This document shows, one piece after another, positions 45,769-55,743 of a stretch of DNA of 64,000 nucleotides. The DNA is taken from contig NZ_JYJP01000119.1 in NCBI RefSeq assembly GCF_001012815.1, forward strand, positions 16,656 to 80,655, given 5' to 3'. Made by a program: the position numbers and the translations under genes. Under the pieces are notes generated by a model, which saw only the letters and a program-made list of their open reading frames with translations, did no database searches and was not told where the DNA came from. Position 1 is the stretch's first letter. Each line of letters starts with the position of its first letter. This stretch comes from Vibrio mexicanus (GTDB lineage: Bacteria > Pseudomonadota > Gammaproteobacteria > Enterobacterales > Vibrionaceae).

Positions 45769-47310
45769 ATGCAACTTAATTCCACGGAAATCAGCGAACT
45801 GATTAGACAGCGTATCGAGAAATTCGATGTTGTGTCTGAAGCTCGTAATGAAGGTACTATCGTCTCTGTAAGTGACGGTATTATCCGCATCCACGGTCTT
45901 GATGACGTGATGCAAGGTGAAATGATTGAGCTTCCGGGCAATCGTTTTGCACTAGCACTTAACCTTGAGCGTGACTCGGTTGGTGCTGTAGTAATGGGTC
46001 CTTACGCGGACCTAAAAGAAGGCATGAAAGTAACAGGTACTGGTCGTATTCTTGAAGTACCAGTAGGTCCTGAACTTCTAGGCCGTGTAGTGAACACACT
46101 TGGTCAACCAATTGATGGTAAAGGCCCTATCGATGCGAAACTAACTTCACCAGTTGAAGTGATTGCACCTGGTGTAATCGATCGTAAATCGGTAGATCAA
46201 CCAGTTCAAACTGGTTATAAGTCTGTTGACTCGATGATCCCAATCGGCCGTGGTCAGCGTGAGCTTATCATCGGTGACCGTCAGATCGGTAAAACGGCTC
46301 TGGCAATCGACTCGATCATCAACCAAAAAGATTCTGGTATCTTCTCAATCTACGTAGCTATCGGTCAGAAAGCATCGACAATTGCTAACGTAGTTCGCAA
46401 GTTAGAAGAGCACGGTGCCCTACAAAACACTATTGTGGTTGTAGCATCTGCTTCTGAATCTGCTGCACTTCAATACCTAGCGCCATACGCTGGTTGTGCA
46501 ATGGGTGAGTACTTCCGTGACCGTGGTGAAGATGCACTGATTGTTTATGATGACCTATCTAAGCAAGCTGTCGCTTACCGTCAAATCTCACTTCTGCTTA
46601 AGCGTCCACCGGGCCGTGAAGCATTCCCTGGTGATGTATTCTACCTCCACTCTCGTCTACTAGAGCGTGCTGCTCGTGTAAGCGAACACTACGTAGAAAA
46701 ATTCACTAACGGCGAAGTGAAAGGTAAGACAGGTTCTTTGACTGCTCTTCCTATTATCGAAACCCAAGCGGGTGACGTATCTGCATTCGTACCAACAAAC
46801 GTAATCTCGATTACCGATGGTCAGATCTTCCTACAAACAGAATTGTTCAATGCGGGTGTACGCCCAGCGGTTGATCCAGGTATTTCTGTATCTCGTGTAG
46901 GTGGTTCAGCGCAGACAAAAATTATCAAAAAGCTATCTGGCGGTATCCGTACTGCGCTAGCTCAATATCGTGAACTTGCCGCTTTCGCACAGTTCTCATC
47001 AGATCTTGATGAAGCAACTAAGAAGCAGCTAGATCATGGCCAAAAAGTAACTGAGCTTATGAAGCAGAAGCAGTACGCGCCAATGTCAGTATTTGACCAA
47101 GCGCTATCTATCTTCGCTGCAGAGCGTGGCTACTTAGGTGATATCGAGCTAAACAAGCTTCTTGATTTTGAAGCTGCTCTACTATCGTATGCTCGTGCTC
47201 AGTATGCAGACCTTGCTGCTGACATCGACAAGTCTGGTGCTTACAACGATGAAATCGAAGCTAAATTGAAAGAGCTAGTTGACGATTTTAAAGCGAACCA
47301 AACTTGGTAA
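45769..47310 (+). CDS. atpA: F1 ATP synthase alpha subunit
   Basis: This is a 513-residue non-catalytic nucleotide-binding subunit, intact. The P-loop is GDRQIGKTALA, and the alpha/beta signature is PAVDPGISVSRVGGSAQ. The length matches E. coli exactly. Confidence 0.98.
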   Translation: MQLNSTEISELIRQRIEKFDVVSEARNEGTIVSVSDGIIRIHGLDDVMQGEMIELPGNRFALALNLERDSVGAVVMGPYADLKEGMKVTGTGRILEVPVGPELLGRVVNTLGQPIDGKGPIDAKLTSPVEVIAPGVIDRKSVDQPVQTGYKSVDSMIPIGRGQRELIIGDRQIGKTALAIDSIINQKDSGIFSIYVAIGQKASTIANVVRKLEEHGALQNTIVVVASASESAALQYLAPYAGCAMGEYFRDRGEDALIVYDDLSKQAVAYRQISLLLKRPPGREAFPGDVFYLHSRLLERAARVSEHYVEKFTNGEVKGKTGSLTALPIIETQAGDVSAFVPTNVISITDGQIFLQTELFNAGVRPAVDPGISVSRVGGSAQTKIIKKLSGGIRTALAQYRELAAFAQFSSDLDEATKKQLDHGQKVTELMKQKQYAPMSVFDQALSIFAAERGYLGDIELNKLLDFEAALLSYARAQYADLAADIDKSGAYNDEIEAKLKELVDDFKANQTW

Positions 47311-47345
47311 TTACAACCTGGCTTTGTAATTAACGGAGAGCAACG

Positions 47346-48211
47346 ATGGCCAATACAAAAGAAATTCGTAGCAAGATTGGTAGTGTTAAAAGCACTCAGA
47401 AAATCACCAAAGCGATGGAAATGGTTGCTGCTTCCAAAATGCGTCGTACGCAAGACGCAATGGAAGGACCACGTCCATATGCTGAGATTATACGTAAAGT
47501 CATTGGTCATTTAGCCCGCGCTTCAGTGGAGTACAAACATCCATTCCTAGTGGAGCGTGAGGCAAGGCGCGTTGGTATATTGTGATTTCAACCGACCGTG
47601 GTTTGTGTGGTGGCTTGAACATTAACTTGTTCAAACAAGCTGTTTCGCAAATGGGCGAGTGGGCTGAAAAAGATGTTGAAGTTGAGCTAGCGGTAATTGG
47701 CTCTAAAGCGACATCTTACTTCAATAGCATTGGTGCAAACATTGTTGCTCAAGCTTCTGGCTTGGGTGATAGCCCATCTCTTGATGACCTAATCGGTTCA
47801 ATCAAGGTCATGCTGAAAAAGTATGAAGATGGTGAAATTGACCGTTTGTACTTGGTGTTCAATGAGTTTGTTAACTCAATGACCCAGCAACCAAAAATTG
47901 ATCAATTAATACCTTTGCCTAAATCACTAAGCGAAGACGAAGAATTCCGTCATTCATGGAGCTACATGTTTGAATCGGATCAATACGAATTGCTAGAAGG
48001 TTTGATTTCTCGTTATATCGAGTCTCAAGTTTATCAAGGCGTAGTAGAGAACTTAGCGTGTGAAATGGCTGCTCGTATGATTGCTATGAAAGCAGCATCT
48101 GACAATGCTGGAAACTTGATTGAAGAGCTAGAGCTTGTGTACAACAAGGCGCGTCAAGCGGCGATTACACAAGAGCTATCAGAAATCGTTTCTGGTGCAG
48201 CAGCAGTTTAA
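47346..48211 (+). CDS. atpG: F1 ATP synthase gamma subunit (one frameshift)
   Basis: This is the central rotor shaft. It starts ANTKEIRSKIGSVKSTQKIT and ends ARQAAITQELSEIVSGAAAV, the conserved C-terminus. The frame breaks near 47576: GGTATATTG should be GGTTATATTG, giving RVGYIVISTDRGLCGGLN. Repair gives 288 residues, the family length. Confidence 0.95.
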
Positions 48212-48241
48212 TTTAGGTAAAACAAATTTAGAGGATTAACG

Positions 48242-49645
48242 ATGGCTACAGGTAAGATCGTACAGATCATCGGTGCGGTAGTCGACGTAGAGTTCCCACA
48301 GAGCGACGTTCCTAGTGTATATGACGCTCTGAATGTTGCTGAATCAAAAGAACGTCTTGTTCTTGAAGTTCAGCAGCAGCTAGGCGGCGGCGTAGTACGC
48401 TGTATCGTAATGGGTAGCTCTGATGGTTTACGTCGTGGTGTTGAAGTAACAAACACAGGCGCTCCAATTTCTGTACCAGTAGGTACTAAGACCCTAGGTC
48501 GTATCATGAACGTTCTAGGTGACCCAATTGATGAGTGTGGTGAAGTCGGTGCGGAAGAGAGCTATTCTATCCACCGTGCAGCACCAAGCTATGAAGAACA
48601 GTCAAACGTGACTGAGCTACTAGAAACCGGCGTTAAAGTAATCGACCTAGTTTGTCCATTCGCTAAGGGTGGTAAAATCGGTCTATTCGGTGGTGCTGGT
48701 GTAGGTAAGACCGTTAACATGATGGAACTTATCAACAACATCGCACTACAGCACTCTGGTCTTTCAGTATTTGCTGGTGTAGGTGAGCGTACTCGTGAGG
48801 GTAACGACTTCTACTTCGAGATGCAGGAAGCGGGCGTTGTAAACGTTGAGAACCCTGAAGAATCTAAAGTAGCGATGGTTTACGGTCAGATGAACGAGCC
48901 ACCAGGTAACCGTCTACGTGTTGCACTGACTGGTCTAACGATGGCAGAGCGTTTCCGTGACGAAGGTCGTGACGTACTACTGTTCATCGATAACATCTAC
49001 CGTTACACGCTTGCAGGTACAGAGGTATCAGCACTTCTAGGTCGTATGCCTTCTGCGGTAGGTTACCAGCCAACTCTTGCAGAAGAGATGGGTGTACTAC
49101 AGGAGCGTATCACGTCAACTAAGTCTGGCTCTATCACGTCTGTGCAGGCGGTATACGTACCAGCGGATGACTTGACTGACCCGTCTCCAGCAACAACGTT
49201 TGCTCACTTGGATGCAACGGTTGTACTTAACCGTAACATCGCAGCTATGGGTCTATACCCTGCGATCGACCCACTGGATTCGACATCTCGTCAGCTAGAT
49301 CCATTGGTTGTTGGTCAAGAGCACTACGACATTGCACGTGGCGTACAGCAAACTCTGCAACGCTACAAAGAGCTAAAAGACATCATCGCAATCCTAGGTA
49401 TGGACGAGCTATCTGAAGAAGATAAGCAAGTTGTATCTCGTGCACGTAAGATTGAGCGTTTCCTAACTCAGCCTTACCACGTTGCTGAAGTCTTTACTGG
49501 CGACCCAGGTGTTTACGTATCACTTAAAGAAACGCTACGTGGCTTTAAAGGTCTTCTAGCAGGCGAATACGATGACGTACCAGAGCAGGCATTCATGTAC
49601 TGTGGTACTATCGACGACGCACTAGAAAACGCGAAGAAGCTGTAA
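48242..49645 (+). CDS. atpD: F1 ATP synthase beta subunit
   Basis: This is a 467-residue catalytic subunit, intact. The P-loop is GGAGVGKTVNMMELI, the catalytic Glu-Arg segment is GVGERTREGND, and the signature is PAIDPLDSTSRQLD. One oddity: LLFIDNIYRYTLAGTEVSALLGRMPSAVGYQ reads 'YRYT' where most beta subunits have 'FRFT'; this is also seen in some relatives. Confidence 0.98.
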   Translation: MATGKIVQIIGAVVDVEFPQSDVPSVYDALNVAESKERLVLEVQQQLGGGVVRCIVMGSSDGLRRGVEVTNTGAPISVPVGTKTLGRIMNVLGDPIDECGEVGAEESYSIHRAAPSYEEQSNVTELLETGVKVIDLVCPFAKGGKIGLFGGAGVGKTVNMMELINNIALQHSGLSVFAGVGERTREGNDFYFEMQEAGVVNVENPEESKVAMVYGQMNEPPGNRLRVALTGLTMAERFRDEGRDVLLFIDNIYRYTLAGTEVSALLGRMPSAVGYQPTLAEEMGVLQERITSTKSGSITSVQAVYVPADDLTDPSPATTFAHLDATVVLNRNIAAMGLYPAIDPLDSTSRQLDPLVVGQEHYDIARGVQQTLQRYKELKDIIAILGMDELSEEDKQVVSRARKIERFLTQPYHVAEVFTGDPGVYVSLKETLRGFKGLLAGEYDDVPEQAFMYCGTIDDALENAKKL

Positions 49646-49667
49646 GCTGAAACTTTAAGGAGGCGTT

Positions 49668-50090
49668 ATGACTGTAACCTTCAATTTGGATGTAGTAAGT
49701 GCTGAAGCGCGAATCTTTTCGGGCTGGGCACGTAGCATTCAAGTTTCAGGTGAGCGGGGCGACCTCGGTGTTTTAGCGGGACACACTCCGCTATTAACTC
49801 GTATCCGTCCTGGTATGGTTCGCATTGTGACTAAGAAAGGCGATGAAGAAATCATCTATCTTTCTGGTGGTATCCTTGAGGTACAAGGTCATGATGTAAC
49901 TGTTTTAGCTGATACTGCGGTTCGAGGTGAAGATCTTGATAAAGCAAAAGCAGAAGAAGCTAAGCGCCGTGCTGAAGAGCTGATCAGTGCTCCACATGGA
50001 GATATTGATTACGCGAAAGCATCTGCAGAACTTGCTAAAGCAATCGCTCAGTTGAAAGTTATTGAACTGGTAAAAACTAGACGCGGCTAA
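49668..50090 (+). CDS. atpC: F1 ATP synthase epsilon subunit
   Basis: This is a 140-residue regulator and rotor foot. The N-terminal beta-sandwich contains GERGDLGVLAGHTPLLTRIRPG, followed by a two-helix C-terminal hairpin that inhibits ATP hydrolysis. Ribosome site AAGGAGG. It is the last gene of the atp operon. Confidence 0.96.
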   Translation: MTVTFNLDVVSAEARIFSGWARSIQVSGERGDLGVLAGHTPLLTRIRPGMVRIVTKKGDEEIIYLSGGILEVQGHDVTVLADTAVRGEDLDKAKAEEAKRRAEELISAPHGDIDYAKASAELAKAIAQLKVIELVKTRRG

Positions 50091-50116
50091 CCTAATCTTG
50101 TTAGAACGCTCTAGAT

Positions 50117-50143
50117 AAAGGCAGCCATTGGGCTGCCTTTTTG
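50117..50143 (+). terminator. Terminator of the atp operon
   Basis: The stem AAAGGCAGCC / GGCTGCCTTT with loop ATTG is followed by T's. Confidence 0.92.
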
Positions 50144-50241
50144 TTTTATAAGTCTTATGTTGCGCATTGGAGTGTTTAACTAATGTACTAGAACCGCTAC
50201 ACTATGCCGCATTTCATTATAACAACAGGACAGGTCGCGAG

Positions 50242-51603
50242 ATGAAGTTTAGCTCAGTGATTCTAGCTGCGGGCAAGGGAACTCGCATGTATTCAAATAT
50301 GCCAAAGGTGCTGCATACGCTTGCGGGTAAACCTATGGTGAAACACGTCATTGATACGTGTAGTGGCTTAGGAGCTCAAAATATTCATTTGGTTTTTGGC
50401 CATGGCGGTGAGCAAATGCAAGCTAGCCTATCGGCAGAACCAGTAAACTGGGTACTGCAGGCTGAGCAGCTTGGTACTGGTCACGCGGTTGATCAAGCAT
50501 CTTCTCAGTTTGAAGATGATGAAAAGGTACTCGTACTATACGGAGATGTGCCGTTAATTTCGGAAGAGACCATTGAGAACTTGCTTGATGCTCAACCAAC
50601 AGGCGGTATTGCGCTGTTAACAGTTGTGCTAGACAACCCGATGGGCTATGGACGTATCGTTCGTAAAAATGGCCCTGTCGTCGCGATTGTTGAGCAAAAA
50701 GATGCAACCGAAGAGCAGAAGCTAATCAAAGAGATCAACACGGGTGTTATGGTAGCAACCGGTGGTGATCTAAAACGTTGGTTGTCAGGTTTGAACAACC
50801 AAAACGCGCAAGGTGAATATTACCTAACCGACGTGATCGCAGCAGCGCACGACGAAGGCCGTGCCGTAGAGGCTGTACACCCAGTTAATCCAATCGAGGT
50901 TGAAGGAGTTAACGACCGCGCTCAACTAGCTCGCTTAGAGCGTGCGTATCAGTCGATGCAAGCGCGCAAACTGCTTGAGCAAGGCGTAATGCTGCGTGAC
51001 CCATCACGATTTGATCTACGTGGTGAGTTGCAGTGTGGTATGGATGTTGAAATCGATACTAACGTGATCATCGAAGGTAATGTTTCTCTTGGTGATAACG
51101 TCGTCATTGGAACCGGTTGTGTACTGAAGGACTGTGAAATTGACGATAACACTGTTGTTCGTCCATACAGCGTCATCGAAGGTGCGACAGTCGGAGAGGA
51201 GTGTACCGTTGGTCCATTCACAAGGCTTCGTCCAGGTGCAGAGCTTCGCAATGATGCTCACGTGGGTAACTTTGTTGAAGTGAAGAATGCTCGCATTGGC
51301 GAAGGCTCTAAAGCGAACCATTTGACGTATCTGGGTGATGCGGAAATTGGTCAACGTACGAATATTGGTGCGGGCGTCATTACTTGTAATTACGACGGTG
51401 CGAATAAGTTTAAGACCACTATTGGTGATGATGTCTTTGTTGGCTCCGACTGTCAGTTGATTGCGCCTGTTACAGTGGCCAATGGTGCGACTGTTGGTGC
51501 TGGTACAACACTGACCAAAGACGTTGGTGAAGGTGAGTTAGTTATCACTCGCGCTAAAGAGCGTAAAATTGCTGATTGGCAGCGTCCGGTTAAGCAAAAA
51601 TAG
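50242..51603 (+). CDS. glmU: Bifunctional GlmU (UDP-GlcNAc synthesis)
   Basis: This is a 453-residue two-domain enzyme that makes UDP-N-acetylglucosamine for peptidoglycan and LPS. The N-terminal uridylyltransferase has ILAAGKGTRMYSNMPKVLH. The C-terminal left-handed beta-helix acetyltransferase has hexapeptide repeats (e.g. IEGNVSLGDNVVIG) and NFVEVKNARIGEGSKANHLT. I chose ATG 50242 from family alignment. The frame is open 75 bases further up, without support. Confidence 0.96.
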   Translation: MKFSSVILAAGKGTRMYSNMPKVLHTLAGKPMVKHVIDTCSGLGAQNIHLVFGHGGEQMQASLSAEPVNWVLQAEQLGTGHAVDQASSQFEDDEKVLVLYGDVPLISEETIENLLDAQPTGGIALLTVVLDNPMGYGRIVRKNGPVVAIVEQKDATEEQKLIKEINTGVMVATGGDLKRWLSGLNNQNAQGEYYLTDVIAAAHDEGRAVEAVHPVNPIEVEGVNDRAQLARLERAYQSMQARKLLEQGVMLRDPSRFDLRGELQCGMDVEIDTNVIIEGNVSLGDNVVIGTGCVLKDCEIDDNTVVRPYSVIEGATVGEECTVGPFTRLRPGAELRNDAHVGNFVEVKNARIGEGSKANHLTYLGDAEIGQRTNIGAGVITCNYDGANKFKTTIGDDVFVGSDCQLIAPVTVANGATVGAGTTLTKDVGEGELVITRAKERKIADWQRPVKQK

Positions 51604-51619
51604 ACGATGAATATCGGTG

Positions 51620-51649
51620 AAAGGGTTAGCAGTTGCTAACCCTTTTTTG
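51620..51649 (+). terminator. Terminator of glmU
   Basis: AAAGGGTTAGCA pairs with TGCTAACCCTTT around GT, followed by T's. Confidence 0.92.
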
Positions 51650-51699
51650 ATCGTATGCGCAATTAATCTGCGGTTTGTACAATGAGTGATTTGATTGAA

Positions 51700-52443
51700 T
51701 TAATGGGAAGGCAATGCGTATTTTCTTTCTAGCCATCGCACGCATTGAGAAACACATAGAATCAGAACTAAGTACTCGAGTACCAGAAAACTGTATATTT
51801 CCAAAGGTAAGTACTCATTCACCACCAGCTCGTTGGCCCGCCTTGTAAGGTCGCTCAATCCTATTACACTAACCAGTGAAGACATTTTAAGAATGTAGAT
51901 AAACTGATTGCCCAATGGCGGTAGGATAATTCTTACGGCTTGAGGGAAGATAACTAAGCGCATCTTTTGCCAATAGTTGAGTCCTAATGATTCTGCCGCT
52001 TCATGTTGCCCTTTGGTGATGGATTGAATCCCTCCTCTAAACACCTCAGCCATAAAGGCGCTTTCTGCAATGGTGAGGGTAATAACACCCGCCCAGAAAT
52101 GATTAAGTGAGATATCAAGTAGTGTGGGAAGTCCGTAGTACACCCAGAGAAGAAGTACTAATACGGGAATGGCTCGCACGATTTCAACATAGGTGCGATT
52201 CGCCGCTTTTAGTTCCTTGCGCTCAGACAAAGCTGGAAGAGCAACCACCAGCCCCAACAGCATAGCCAGAACCATGCTGAGTAGCGACACAGCAATCGTG
52301 TCTTGGAAACCCGCGAGCAGGAACTTTAAGTTGGTTTGACCTTGCTCAGTGGACGGATCGAGTACATACCATCCCCATTCATAATCTGAGCAACCGGTTA
52401 AAATGAAGGCTGATAATCCAATACAAAGTCGACTTAAGGTCAC
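51700..52443 (-). CDS. Amino-acid ABC permease with a lipobox-like N-terminus
   Basis: This is a 247-residue HisMQ-family permease with several helices. The motif region EIVRAIPVLVLLLWVYYGLPTL and the coupling loop QHEAAESLGLNYWQKMRLVIFPQAVR are clear. I chose GTG 52443 because a GAGGG site lies five bases upstream; the frame extends to another GTG at 52473. The N-terminus TLSRLCIGLSAFILTGCSDY looks like a lipoprotein signal (L-T-G-C), unusual for a permease. It is divergent from the binding protein at 52536. No ATPase gene is adjacent. Confidence 0.82.
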   Translation of the reverse strand: MTLSRLCIGLSAFILTGCSDYEWGWYVLDPSTEQGQTNLKFLLAGFQDTIAVSLLSMVLAMLLGLVVALPALSERKELKAANRTYVEIVRAIPVLVLLLWVYYGLPTLLDISLNHFWAGVITLTIAESAFMAEVFRGGIQSITKGQHEAAESLGLNYWQKMRLVIFPQAVRIILPPLGNQFIYILKMSSLVSVIGLSDLTRRANELVVNEYLPLEIYSFLVLEYLVLILCVSQCVRWLERKYALPSH

Positions 52444-52535
52444 ACTATCCCTCAATGCACAAAAAAAGTTCACTTGTTATTGCTATGTTAACAGTGTAGT
52501 GGTGAATTTCGATATCTATTTTCAGGGAAATCAAT

Positions 52536-53312
52536 ATGAAAAGAATACTATTAGCACTGTCACTTTGCTTGATGCCGTTGATCAGTAGTGCGCAAGAGAC
52601 CAGTCGTTTGGATGAAATCCTGGATGCAGGTGTGCTTCGAGTGGGGACGACAGGAGATTGGAATCCAATGACGATGAAAGATCCGGCAACGAACAGTTAC
52701 CGAGGATTTGATATCGATGTTACAACAGAGTTAGCCAAAGATCTGGGGGTCGAGGTGGAGTACGTCGCGACTGATTGGAAAACCCTAGTTAACGGGATCA
52801 CGGCAGATAAATACGACATTACGGGCAGTGCTTCGCTCAATATGTCTCGAGCGAAAGTAGCAGGTTATAGCCAGCCTTACTTCTATTTGGCTTTTGTTCC
52901 GGTAGTACAGAAAAAAGATCTCGAGAAATACAGCGACTGGAAGGACTTTGACAAGGCTGACATCAAAGTGGCTGCCACACTGGGTACAGTGCAAGAGAAG
53001 ATGGTGAAGGAGTTCTTCCCTAACGCTGAACATATTGTGATTGAATCACCTGCTCGAGACTTTCAAGAATTGCTAGCAAAGCGCGCCGATGTTTCCGTTA
53101 CCTCAAACGTAGAAGCTGCCACGCTGGTGGAAAAGTTTAAGCAGTTAGCGATTGTAGAAGTTGAAACGCCAAGAAGACCTACACCAATTGCTATGTTGTT
53201 ACCTCAACATGATCAAGTTTGGATTAACTACATTAACCACTGGGTGGAGTTAAAGAAAACTCAGGGCTTCTTTAAGAAGACGGCTGAGAAGTGGGGGCTA
53301 AAGAGCTTGTAA
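52536..53312 (+). CDS. Periplasmic amino-acid-binding / PheC-like protein
   Basis: This is a 258-residue type II solute-binding fold with a signal peptide (KRILLALSLCLMPLISSAQ). The mature start SRLDEILDAGVLRVGTTGDW resembles both amino-acid-binding proteins and cyclohexadienyl dehydratase PheC, which shares the fold. The neighbouring divergent permease favours a transport role, but the PheC-like sequence leaves an enzymatic role possible. It ends at a bidirectional terminator. Confidence 0.75.
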   Translation: MKRILLALSLCLMPLISSAQETSRLDEILDAGVLRVGTTGDWNPMTMKDPATNSYRGFDIDVTTELAKDLGVEVEYVATDWKTLVNGITADKYDITGSASLNMSRAKVAGYSQPYFYLAFVPVVQKKDLEKYSDWKDFDKADIKVAATLGTVQEKMVKEFFPNAEHIVIESPARDFQELLAKRADVSVTSNVEAATLVEKFKQLAIVEVETPRRPTPIAMLLPQHDQVWINYINHWVELKKTQGFFKKTAEKWGLKSL

Positions 53313-53332
53313 GTAGTCGCAACTTAGATACG

Positions 53333-53360
53333 AAAAAGCGCCACATTGTGGCGCTTTTGG
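53333..53360. terminator. Bidirectional terminator
   Basis: AAAAGCGCCACA pairs with TGTGGCGCTTTT, between the convergent binding-protein gene and punC. Confidence 0.9.
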
Positions 53361-53369
53361 CTTTTGGAG

Positions 53370-54572
53370 TTAATCCTCTTTTACTACTCTCGCGTTATCT
53401 GGGAAGCGAAAGTGTACGGCTAGCTTTCTATTGGAAATGATGTAACCACACCACAAACCAAGTGTGCAGATCAAAATAGCAATCCCAGTGGCTAACTGAG
53501 CTTGGCTTGCCAATATCGCTACTAGACCGCTAGACAGGCTACTTGCGCTGATCTGCAGGCTATTTTGCAGCCCGGCGGCGGTTGCTGGGCTCTGTTTGGC
53601 ACTTGATAGCGCTCGGTTTACCACGATCGGATACAACGCACCATTCACAACCGCAATTAAGCAAAATGGCGCTAGGATTGGCCAGATCGTGGTGAGTTGC
53701 CACTGAGATGCCACAAAGATAAGCAGTGCAGCAATAGTAAACAGCGCCAACAGCTGTTTAAGGACTTTCTCATCTCCAAATTTGCGCACAGCGACTTTGC
53801 CTGCATAACCACCGAGCATGAAAGCGACTGTTTGCGGAATAAAACTTAAACCAATGTCCTTAGCGGAATACCCCATGTTTGCCATGATTTCTGGCATTCC
53901 CGTCAAATAGGCAAAAAATGCAGCTGAGGACATCGCAAACATCGCGACGTTACCAAGGTAAGTTTTGGACTGGAACAGCGCTTTTATATCACCTATTACG
54001 GAGGTGTTTTTTTCTTCAACAGGCATTTCAGCTTGGTGAAGTGTTGCAAGCGTTAAGGCGATACCAATCAGAGTGAGCGAAACAAAAATACTTTGCCAGC
54101 CAAATTGCTCAGCCAGCACTACGCCTAACTGAGGCGCCAGTGCTGGAGATAGCGCAACTAACGGCATGATGGTGGCGAAGATCTGCTGGCTGGTGGACGA
54201 CGGGTAGCGTTTGATCACCATTGCTTGCCAAATCACGGCTGGAGCGCACACACCAATTGCTTGAACAAATCGTAACGACAGGAGTTGCCAAACTTGAGTA
54301 CTAAATGCCAATCCTAGGGAAGAAGCGGCAAAGATGACCAAGCCAATAGCGAGTGTTTTGCGCTGTCCATATTTATCACTAAAGATTCCCCACAGCAGCT
54401 GGCCGAGCGCCATACCGACAAGAAATACGGTGAGCGATAAGGCGATTTGCTCCGGCCCGGTCGCAAAATCTTGCTCCATGATTTTAAAAGCAGGCAGGTA
54501 CATATCGGTTGCAATGAATCCGAGCATGGAGAGCAAAGCAAGATAGAAGAGTTGTGGTTTTGAAACTGTCAT
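53370..54572 (-). CDS. punC: PunC (YdhC)-type purine MFS transporter
   Basis: This is a 400-residue Bcr/CflA-group MFS transporter with 12 helices. It shares with E. coli PunC the segments MLGFIATDMYLPAF, LRFVQAIGVCAPAVIWQA, IFATIMPLVALSPALAP and FLTGMPEIMANMGYS-like text. PunC imports adenosine and other purines. The identification is strengthened by the divergent LysR gene, which resembles PunR. The promoter region between them contains a perfect inverted repeat. Confidence 0.85.
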   Translation of the reverse strand: MTVSKPQLFYLALLSMLGFIATDMYLPAFKIMEQDFATGPEQIALSLTVFLVGMALGQLLWGIFSDKYGQRKTLAIGLVIFAASSLGLAFSTQVWQLLSLRFVQAIGVCAPAVIWQAMVIKRYPSSTSQQIFATIMPLVALSPALAPQLGVVLAEQFGWQSIFVSLTLIGIALTLATLHQAEMPVEEKNTSVIGDIKALFQSKTYLGNVAMFAMSSAAFFAYLTGMPEIMANMGYSAKDIGLSFIPQTVAFMLGGYAGKVAVRKFGDEKVLKQLLALFTIAALLIFVASQWQLTTIWPILAPFCLIAVVNGALYPIVVNRALSSAKQSPATAAGLQNSLQISASSLSSGLVAILASQAQLATGIAILICTLGLWCGYIISNRKLAVHFRFPDNARVVKED

Positions 54573-54641
54573 ACATTATCCATTCAAAATATTTAATCGT
54601 TATTTATGGCTTTGTATCTGGATAGTGTGGCGCCAACCTAA

Positions 54642-54661
54642 ATATCAGAACGCTGATATTC
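54642..54661. promoter_or_regulatory. Candidate PunR operator between punC and punR
   Basis: AATATCAG AACG CTGATATT is a perfect 8+8 inverted repeat centred 69 bases before punR and 80 bases before punC. LysR regulators bind such dyads. The assignment to PunR is inferred from position. Confidence 0.55.
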
Positions 54662-54729
54662 TATTTTTGGTAATGTGAAAAATGAAACGCTAAAATTTGT
54701 AGTTATCAATCAAAAAAATTGAAGGCAGT

Positions 54730-55647
54730 ATGTTCTCGAAATCTTCGTTAGAAATGATCGATACGGTAGCTCGATTAGAAAGCTTTACTGCCGCTGCAGA
54801 AGCTTTACATAAAGTGCCGTCTGCGATCAGTTATGGTGTGCGCCAAGTTGAAAAAGATCTGGATGTGGTGTTGTTTCGTCGTTTACCGCGTAAGGTCGAG
54901 CTGACTCCTGCTGGCGAGTTATTCTTGGTTGAAGCAAGACAACTGCTTCGTCAGATGGAAGAGGTGCGATTACAAACCAAACGTGCCGCGCATGGCTGGC
55001 AGAAAACACTGAAAGTCACATTGGACAACGTAGTTCGATTAGACGCGCTTCAGCCCATGATTGAAGATTTTTATCGAACTTTTCCTTATGCCGAATTGCA
55101 GATCAACATGGAGGTTTTTAATGGTTCATGGGAAGCGATCTCACAAGGGCGAGCTGATGTGGTTATAGGTGCAACTTCCGCGGTTCCAGTTGGTGGTGAT
55201 TACGAAATTAGAGAGATGGGTAAGTTAGATTGGTCGTTTGTGATGGCCAGTGATCATCCCTGCGCGCAAATGAACAAGCTTTCAGAAGAGAAGGTTAGCC
55301 CTTATCCCGCTATTTGTCTTGATGATACATCGAGTGTACTGCCAAAACGCCACACTGTGCACTACCCAAATCAGCGTCGATTGCTTTTGCCGAACTGGTA
55401 TAGCGCCATTGAGTGCTTAAAAAGTGGTGTTGGGGTGGGCTATATGCCAAGCCACATTGCATTACCGCTAATCGAGCAAGGTTTGTTGGTGGAGAGAAAC
55501 TTGCCTGAGGATAAGCCCAACAGCCTGTGTTGTCTTGTATGGCGAAAAGATGACAACAACCGATTAATTAGTTGGTTCATCAAAGCATTAGGTGATTCTA
55601 AACAGCTCTACGACGATTGGCTTGCTCAGCTACCCCTAAAGAGTTGA
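54730..55647 (+). CDS. punR: LysR regulator PunR (YdhB)
   Basis: This is a 305-residue LysR protein. The N-terminal helix-turn-helix has SFTAAAEALHKVPSAISYGVRQVEKDL. It shares with E. coli PunR the segments DFYR...ELQINMEVFNGSWEAIS, IGATSAVPVGG and LPKR. PunR activates punC in response to adenine or related purines. It is divergent from punC, 157 bases apart, the same arrangement as E. coli ydhB/ydhC. Confidence 0.85.
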   Translation: MFSKSSLEMIDTVARLESFTAAAEALHKVPSAISYGVRQVEKDLDVVLFRRLPRKVELTPAGELFLVEARQLLRQMEEVRLQTKRAAHGWQKTLKVTLDNVVRLDALQPMIEDFYRTFPYAELQINMEVFNGSWEAISQGRADVVIGATSAVPVGGDYEIREMGKLDWSFVMASDHPCAQMNKLSEEKVSPYPAICLDDTSSVLPKRHTVHYPNQRRLLLPNWYSAIECLKSGVGVGYMPSHIALPLIEQGLLVERNLPEDKPNSLCCLVWRKDDNNRLISWFIKALGDSKQLYDDWLAQLPLKS

Positions 55648-55743
55648 ATTAAGGTCAAAGTTTGCTCTGTGTTTAGTGGTTAATGTATTGTTAAATAGTA
55701 TTATCAATAGATACTAATTGCATATTTTTACGGAAGGCGATGT

